Shown one piece after another: positions 5,667-9,165 of a stretch of DNA of 9,165 nt. The first letter of the stretch is position 1; the number at the start of each line of letters is the position of its first letter. Source of the DNA: a bacterium. GTDB lineage: Bacteria > Latescibacterota > UBA2968. Location: contig JAPUJS010000309.1 of NCBI GenBank assembly GCA_027296045.1, forward strand, positions 1 through 9,165, read 5' to 3'. The notes below the pieces were generated by a model. That model searched no databases and was not told the origin of the DNA. It saw only the letters and a program-made list of their open reading frames with translations. Both the position numbers and the translations under genes were made by a program.

Positions 5667-6134
5667 ATGAATCGCTACATGCCTCTGGTCATCCTGATCG
5701 TTCTGGGCCAGACCATTTTGGCCTACCTTCTGGTCAACCGAGTTGTGATCCGTCGCCTGATCGGACCGCTCCCAGAAGAGGTTCGGGAAGTCCAGGTCGC
5801 CATCGCCATCAGCGACGAACCCGAACGCATCTATCGCGAACTGGGTTCGTTCATCCTGACCCCGACCGATACGGCCGGCATTCACGGATTGCGGTTTATC
5901 CGCACCGAAATAACCCTGGGCGTCGCCCCGTCCAGTGCCCATTCCCAACTCGAAGCCCAGAATCCGCGTCTGCGCGATATTATCATCAGCATCCTCAGCT
6001 CCAAGGAAGTCTCGCAACTGGACTCGCCGGAAGACCGGGAATTTATCAAGGATGAGATTCGATTTGCCGCCAACAAACTTCTGACCATAGGAGAAGTGCT
6101 CCAGGTCAATTTCATCGACTTTGTGATTCAGTAA
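5667..6134 (+). CDS. fliL: Flagellar basal-body-associated protein FliL
   Basis: This is a 155-residue single-pass inner-membrane protein. A TM helix at about 5-24 (MPLVILIVLGQTILAYLLVN) is followed by a periplasmic domain. The FliL pattern is visible: a middle strand pair (LGSFILTPTD...LRFIRTEITLGV), the helix RLRDIIISILSSKEVSQLDSPEDREFIKDEI, and the closing strand GEVLQVNFIDFVIQ, which is the family's usual C-terminus. FliL proteins sit around the motor stator and support MotAB function. The ATG at 5667 was chosen because the TM helix follows at once. The open frame extends upstream to 5481, but that would begin inside the fliC terminator and upstream of the promoter. No clear Shine-Dalgarno is seen. 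It is separated from fliC by a terminator and is probably co-transcribed with the next gene (13 bp gap). No fliM/fliN or motAB genes are in the window. Confidence 0.88.
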   Translation: MNRYMPLVILIVLGQTILAYLLVNRVVIRRLIGPLPEEVREVQVAIAISDEPERIYRELGSFILTPTDTAGIHGLRFIRTEITLGVAPSSAHSQLEAQNPRLRDIIISILSSKEVSQLDSPEDREFIKDEIRFAANKLLTIGEVLQVNFIDFVIQ

Positions 6135-6147
6135 ATACCTCCCTTAT

Positions 6148-8718
6148 ATGAAGCTTCGATCGATTCTCAGCCAGCAACCCATCCAGATGCTCCGTCACAC
6201 GGCAGACCAGGTTGGGCTCCCTTCAACTCCCAACAAGACGATTCTCATCGACCTGCTGTGTCAGGCCCTGACCGATCCCAAAGGCATTCAAGACCGCCTG
6301 GATTCCCTCTCCGAACCCCAGAAAACATTCGTCATTTCTCTGGCCGCAGAAGGCGGAGAACTGCTCAAATCCGAAGCCGTTGCAGAACTCAACGATGGAT
6401 TTGAACATACCTTCCAGGCCTTGATGGACGACCTTGCCCAGATCGGGCTCGTTTTTCAAGACAGCACGACCCTCGATGCCGAACACCCCCTGATCGGGAT
6501 TCCCGACTCGATTTTGAAATCCATTCCCATCTCATTGTCCGACCGGGCACGCCTGAGGGGCATTATGAAAGCCGTCTCGATTGGGCTTTTGCGAACCTTC
6601 ACCAAAGACTGCAATATCCAGTTGAACGACACCCGCCGCCCCTTTGTCATTCAAGCCATCCGCGACCACCTCCTGACGCCAGACAACCTGAAGGCATTTT
6701 TAAACAGCCTGTCCGAAGACAAGCGCACCCTCTTGGACCTGTTTTTAAAAGAGGAGGAAATCACCCCCGCCGATCTCCAGGAACACCTGGGGGAATCCGC
6801 CGTGCGGGAATTGGAAGACCTGGTCTGGAAAACACCGTTATTCTATGCCCTGGAAGGGCAAAAAAACGGCAGCCTTCGCCTGGCCTCCGACCTGTCAAAT
6901 GCCATGCGACAAATCGCCAGCACCCAGGGGGGAAAACTGGAAACCCACCCGGAGGACATTCTGGCAGACGAGACAATTGTCCCGTCTGTCATTCAGGACA
7001 ACACCCCCTATTTCCTCCAGGACCTGACCACCTTGCTCGGTCAAATTGAACGCAGACACCCCCGACGGCTCAAAAGCGGAGGCATCCCCAAAGGGGACTT
7101 GAGAGATGCCGCCAGGCTATCCCGGGAAGAAACCGACCCTGGATACATCGACTTTATCGCCCTGTTTGCCGAAACCGCCGGACTGGTCCGCATCCAGGGC
7201 CAGACCTGGTGTGCGGCAAAAGATGCGGGCCTTCGCCTTGAACAGGTCCCGGTACTGCGCAAAGCCTTCTTTGCGTTCTGGCAGCAAACCGAGCGGTGGA
7301 ACGAATGGTCGGCCGACCGGTCAACCCCATCGGGCTCAAAAAGCAGAGTCGACGAACTCAAATCCATCCGAAAAGAAATTTGCAAGGGCCTGAAACGGTG
7401 TCCAAACGATTGCTGGGTTCCCTATTCCCAATTCTATCAACTCCTCACCCGCCTTTCCGACCCCTTCCGCCATTTTGCCGAAGACCCTGGCTCCGGACGA
7501 TCTCTAGCGGCTGGAGGCACCACCGCCGACGAACTCCTGCGCCGAATCCTGAAAGGTGCCCTCTGCTGGATGGGCCTGATCCGGTTGGGCAATCCAGAGG
7601 CCTTTGCCCAACCGCTCCACCGCAGCAACAAAGCCGTCTTTCAAATCACCCCGGCAGGTCGGGCCCTGCTTCAGGGCACATCCGACGACCTCACAGAAGG
7701 CATTCAACCGGTCAACCCCAAATCCAAGTTCGTCATGCAGCCCAATTTTGAAATCCTTTCGCCACCCGATCTGCCGCCCGGCCATTTTCTTCAACTCTGC
7801 GGCCTGGCCGATCTGGAATCCCTGGATGTGATGGCCCACTTCCGGATCACCCGCGAGTCCCTCCAGCATGCCCTCAATCGGGATATTTCTGCAGACGACC
7901 TGCACACGTTTCTCAAAACGGAAAGCGCCACAGGGCTGCCCGATATGGTCGGTGCCCTCATTGAAGAATGTGTGGAAAAACACGGCGAAATTGAGATCCA
8001 ATCCAGTTCGGGCTATCTCACCGTAGCCCAGGAATCGCTTTTGGACGAACTCTACGCCCAAAAAAGAATCGCCGCCTTTTTGGGCCCTCGTCTCTCTCCC
8101 ATCGCAGCCGCCCTCAAGCGAGAAAGCCGTCCGGAAGCCCTGCTCCAGGTGTTGCACCAACAGGGCTATATGCCCAGGCTGGATGCCGAGTTTGCAGCAT
8201 CCGAGCAGGGCCAGCACCAGGTCATCCTGAGCAGTTCCGAACTGTCCGAACTGGTCGGATTCCTGGAATCGGCCATCACGGCCCTGACCGAACGGGGAGC
8301 AAGCCCATCCGAAACCCTCGATTACGTGATCAGCCGATTTCGCCGGGGCCTGCGCCGGGTTCCCGATCAGGGACGCCAGGAAGCATTGGCACGTTACGGC
8401 AAAGATTTTGAGTCGCTCGGAAAACCGGCCCAATCGGATGAAAGTGGGCTCCAGGACCTGCTGCAATATACCGGCGCCAATCCCTCTTCGCAAGCAACCG
8501 AAATTCGACCCCTGGTCGAATATGCCATCGACCACCGACTCTGTGTTGAGATTATCTACCATGTCAAAGGCGAAACCTCCGAAAGAACCATTGAACCCTT
8601 CTCGGAAGATCACGCCATGCTCTACGCCTTCTGCCAGACTCGAAAGGGAGACCGGGTCTTTCGGATGGACAAAATTCAATCGGCCCGATTGACGGGTCAA
8701 AAATTCCAGCGGGCCTGA
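6148..8718 (+). CDS. Helicase-associated (XPB/Ssl2-like) and WYL domain protein
   Basis: This is an 856-residue soluble protein. The N-terminal part (about 1-130, LPSTPNKTILIDLLCQAL, then SEPQKTFVISLAAEGGEL) resembles the winged-helix repeats of bacterial 'helicase-associated domain' proteins. Residues about 525-650, starting KFVMQPNFEILSPPDLPP and continuing DLESLDVMAHFRITRESLQHAL, fit the Helicase_C_3/XPB-like domain. The end (about 786-852: LVEYAIDHRLCVEIIYHVKGETSERTIEPF...RVFRMDKIQSARL) fits a WYL domain, a ligand-sensing fold found in regulators and DNA-processing systems. I see no Walker A/B motifs, so it is not itself a helicase. Relatives may work with a separate XPB-like helicase, but none lies in this window. 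It follows fliL by 13 bp, so the two are probably co-transcribed. There is no strong ribosome site. The biological role is unknown. Confidence 0.8.
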   Translation: MKLRSILSQQPIQMLRHTADQVGLPSTPNKTILIDLLCQALTDPKGIQDRLDSLSEPQKTFVISLAAEGGELLKSEAVAELNDGFEHTFQALMDDLAQIGLVFQDSTTLDAEHPLIGIPDSILKSIPISLSDRARLRGIMKAVSIGLLRTFTKDCNIQLNDTRRPFVIQAIRDHLLTPDNLKAFLNSLSEDKRTLLDLFLKEEEITPADLQEHLGESAVRELEDLVWKTPLFYALEGQKNGSLRLASDLSNAMRQIASTQGGKLETHPEDILADETIVPSVIQDNTPYFLQDLTTLLGQIERRHPRRLKSGGIPKGDLRDAARLSREETDPGYIDFIALFAETAGLVRIQGQTWCAAKDAGLRLEQVPVLRKAFFAFWQQTERWNEWSADRSTPSGSKSRVDELKSIRKEICKGLKRCPNDCWVPYSQFYQLLTRLSDPFRHFAEDPGSGRSLAAGGTTADELLRRILKGALCWMGLIRLGNPEAFAQPLHRSNKAVFQITPAGRALLQGTSDDLTEGIQPVNPKSKFVMQPNFEILSPPDLPPGHFLQLCGLADLESLDVMAHFRITRESLQHALNRDISADDLHTFLKTESATGLPDMVGALIEECVEKHGEIEIQSSSGYLTVAQESLLDELYAQKRIAAFLGPRLSPIAAALKRESRPEALLQVLHQQGYMPRLDAEFAASEQGQHQVILSSSELSELVGFLESAITALTERGASPSETLDYVISRFRRGLRRVPDQGRQEALARYGKDFESLGKPAQSDESGLQDLLQYTGANPSSQATEIRPLVEYAIDHRLCVEIIYHVKGETSERTIEPFSEDHAMLYAFCQTRKGDRVFRMDKIQSARLTGQKFQRA

Positions 8719-8735
8719 TTCCTGGCCCAAGAGTC

Positions 8736-8764
8736 TTGACTTTTCAATCTGGAGGGCCTATATT
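8736..8764 (+). promoter_or_regulatory. Sigma-70-type promoter of a predicted small RNA
   Basis: TTGACT (8736-8741), an exact 17-bp spacer and TATATT (8759-8764). Both hexamers differ from consensus at a single position. The predicted start is at about 8771, which coincides with the first base of a stem-loop. It begins 17 bp after the stop of the helicase-associated gene. Confidence 0.75.
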
Positions 8765-8770
8765 GCCTCC

Positions 8771-8871
8771 GGGTGTCTGATACGCGTTTGCCCCCCGACA
8801 AACAGTCTCAGATGCCCATCTGGCCATCAGCGACGCTTGGCAGAGCGGAGACCTGATGGCCTTATTATTTT
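8771..8871 (+). ncRNA. Predicted small structured RNA (about 100 nt)
   Basis: From the predicted start the transcript would fold into two hairpins. The first pairs GGGTGTCTGA (8771-8780) with TCAGATGCCC (8808-8817), 10 bp with two G-U pairs, plus an inner GTTTG/CAAAC stem (8786-8790 with 8799-8803) around a C-rich loop CCCCCCGA. The second pairs GGCCATCAG (8822-8830) with CTGATGGCC (8853-8861), with an inner CGCT/AGCG stem. It is followed by TTATTATTTT, so it also works as a terminator. No open frame with a ribosome site is inside. It does not match tRNA, and I do not recognise it as SRP, 6S or tmRNA. Promoter, structure and terminator in exact register make a genuine sRNA likely. The exposed C-rich loop could base-pair with G-rich ribosome sites. 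Confidence 0.55.
8822..8871 (+). terminator. Intrinsic terminator ending the predicted small RNA
   Basis: The perfect 9-bp stem GGCCATCAG/CTGATGGCC with an inner 4-bp stem is followed by the interrupted T-tract TTATTATTTT (8862-8871). It would also catch read-through from the helicase-associated gene. Confidence 0.6.
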
Positions 8872-8881
8872 AAATTTAAAA
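8868..8881. repeat. AT-rich palindrome
   Basis: TTTTAAATTTAAAA is a perfect 14-bp palindrome just after the small-RNA terminator. In such AT-rich DNA this may be chance. The remaining bases to 8931 show nothing else I can name. Confidence 0.4.
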
Positions 8882-8931
8882 AAAACAACATCTTATATCC
8901 AAGTTTATTTTCAAGCCCGCCCAATTTTCAT

Positions 8932-8960
8932 TTGTGAACCACTCCCTTTTTCCGTATTTT
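8932..8960 (+). promoter_or_regulatory. Candidate sigma-70-type promoter of the secreted-protein gene
   Basis: TTGTGA (8932-8937), a 17-bp spacer and TATTTT (8955-8960), about 50 bp before the ATG at 9013. Spacing is ideal and each hexamer has two mismatches. The palindrome ACGTACGT (8972-8979) lies just downstream. Confidence 0.5.
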
Positions 8961-9012
8961 CTCCTCTCCTTACGTACGTTTGCAACCCATATCACAGCCA
9001 AGGGGAAGACCG

Positions 9013-9165
9013 ATGAAAGACCGGCTTCTACTGCTGAGTTTGTTCCTGATCCTGGGCACACCTGCCTTTGCACAAACCACCGGTCAGGTAAGTCCTATTA
9101 TCATTTCAAACGGCTCGGCAACCCTCACCCTTGATTTTTCAAACCAGGATTACGAACTCATTCTC
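9013..9165 (+). CDS. Secreted protein, N-terminal fragment (truncated by window end)
   Basis: Only the first 51 codons are present. The product begins MKDRLLLLSLFLILGTPAFA, a textbook Sec signal peptide (Lys/Asp/Arg start, Leu-rich core, AFA cleavage site before QTTGQ). The mature part that can be seen (SPIIISNGSATLTLDFSNQDYELIL) is beta-rich, as in large extracellular or surface proteins, but is too short to name. The Shine-Dalgarno AAGGGGA lies 6 nt before the ATG, and a candidate promoter is upstream. The frame is open to the window edge. Confidence 0.75.
   Translation, partial: MKDRLLLLSLFLILGTPAFAQTTGQVSPIIISNGSATLTLDFSNQDYELIL

Noticed and set aside
7504..8730. A 408-codon open frame on the minus strand opposite the helicase-associated gene
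   Set aside because: It lies wholly antisense to a gene with recognisable domains, has no known motif and no ribosome site, and reads as a mirror of GC-rich coding bias.
8831..8870. tRNA-like wording (GCTTGGCAGAGCGG resembles a tRNA D-arm)
   Set aside because: There is no anticodon arm, T-arm (TTCAA) or acceptor pairing around it. The bases are explained by the second hairpin of the predicted small RNA.
8771..8871. SRP (4.5S) RNA or cyclic-di-GMP riboswitch
   Set aside because: The conserved SRP tetraloop region and the GEMM core motifs are not present. A terminator before the next gene also argues against a simple riboswitch, though a covariance-model scan was not possible.
1..9165. CRISPR arrays, insertion sequences, attachment sites, prophage or defence operons
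   Set aside because: I saw no regularly spaced repeats, transposase or integrase frames, or long terminal inverted repeats on either strand.

Overview
The window comes from a bacterium with a Gram-negative envelope and flagella. Evidence for this is an outer-membrane-type beta-barrel protein with a signal peptide, a typical flagellin with a sigma-28-type promoter, and a FliL protein. I cannot fix the phylum from the sequence. The mix of a long, animal-like adenylosuccinate lyase, a helicase-associated/WYL protein and this flagellin type would fit a little-studied FCB-like or candidate phylum, but that is a guess. Coding regions lean GC-rich and intergenic regions are markedly AT-rich. Nothing looks like a phage, IS element, CRISPR array or plasmid.

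Layout. (1) At 22-915 (+) lies an outer-membrane barrel protein. (2) A minus-strand cluster runs leftward from about 3.9 kb to 0.93 kb: a PAP2-like membrane phosphatase (3784-3185), a two-TM membrane protein with a charged tail (3076-2552), adenylosuccinate lyase purB (2536-1097) and a 51-residue ribbon-helix-helix protein (1083-928). The last three are tightly spaced and look like one operon. It converges on gene 1 with only 12 bp between the stops. (3) A divergent intergenic region (3785-4175) carries a 17-bp tandem duplication, a sigma-28-type promoter and a large compound hairpin in the flagellin leader. (4) Flagellin fliC (4176-5372, +) ends at a textbook intrinsic terminator (5473-5507). 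(5) A sigma-70-type promoter with a palindrome at the predicted start site drives fliL (5667-6134), with an 856-residue helicase-associated/WYL-domain protein (6148-8718) 13 bp downstream. (6) The region 8719-9012 contains a strong promoter that begins just before a two-hairpin structure ending in a terminator, so it looks like a free-standing small RNA of about 100 nt. (7) A secreted protein starts at 9013 and runs off the window.

How the parts relate. Flagellin (filament) and FliL (stator/basal-body factor) share a job but have separate promoters: sigma-28-type for late flagellin expression and sigma-70-type for fliL. PurB is purine-biosynthesis housekeeping, and the small RHH protein behind it may be a local regulator. 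The helicase-associated/WYL protein is co-directional with fliL, but no helicase lies nearby, so its role is open. The best candidate for something undescribed is the predicted small RNA at 8771-8871, followed by the structured flagellin leader.
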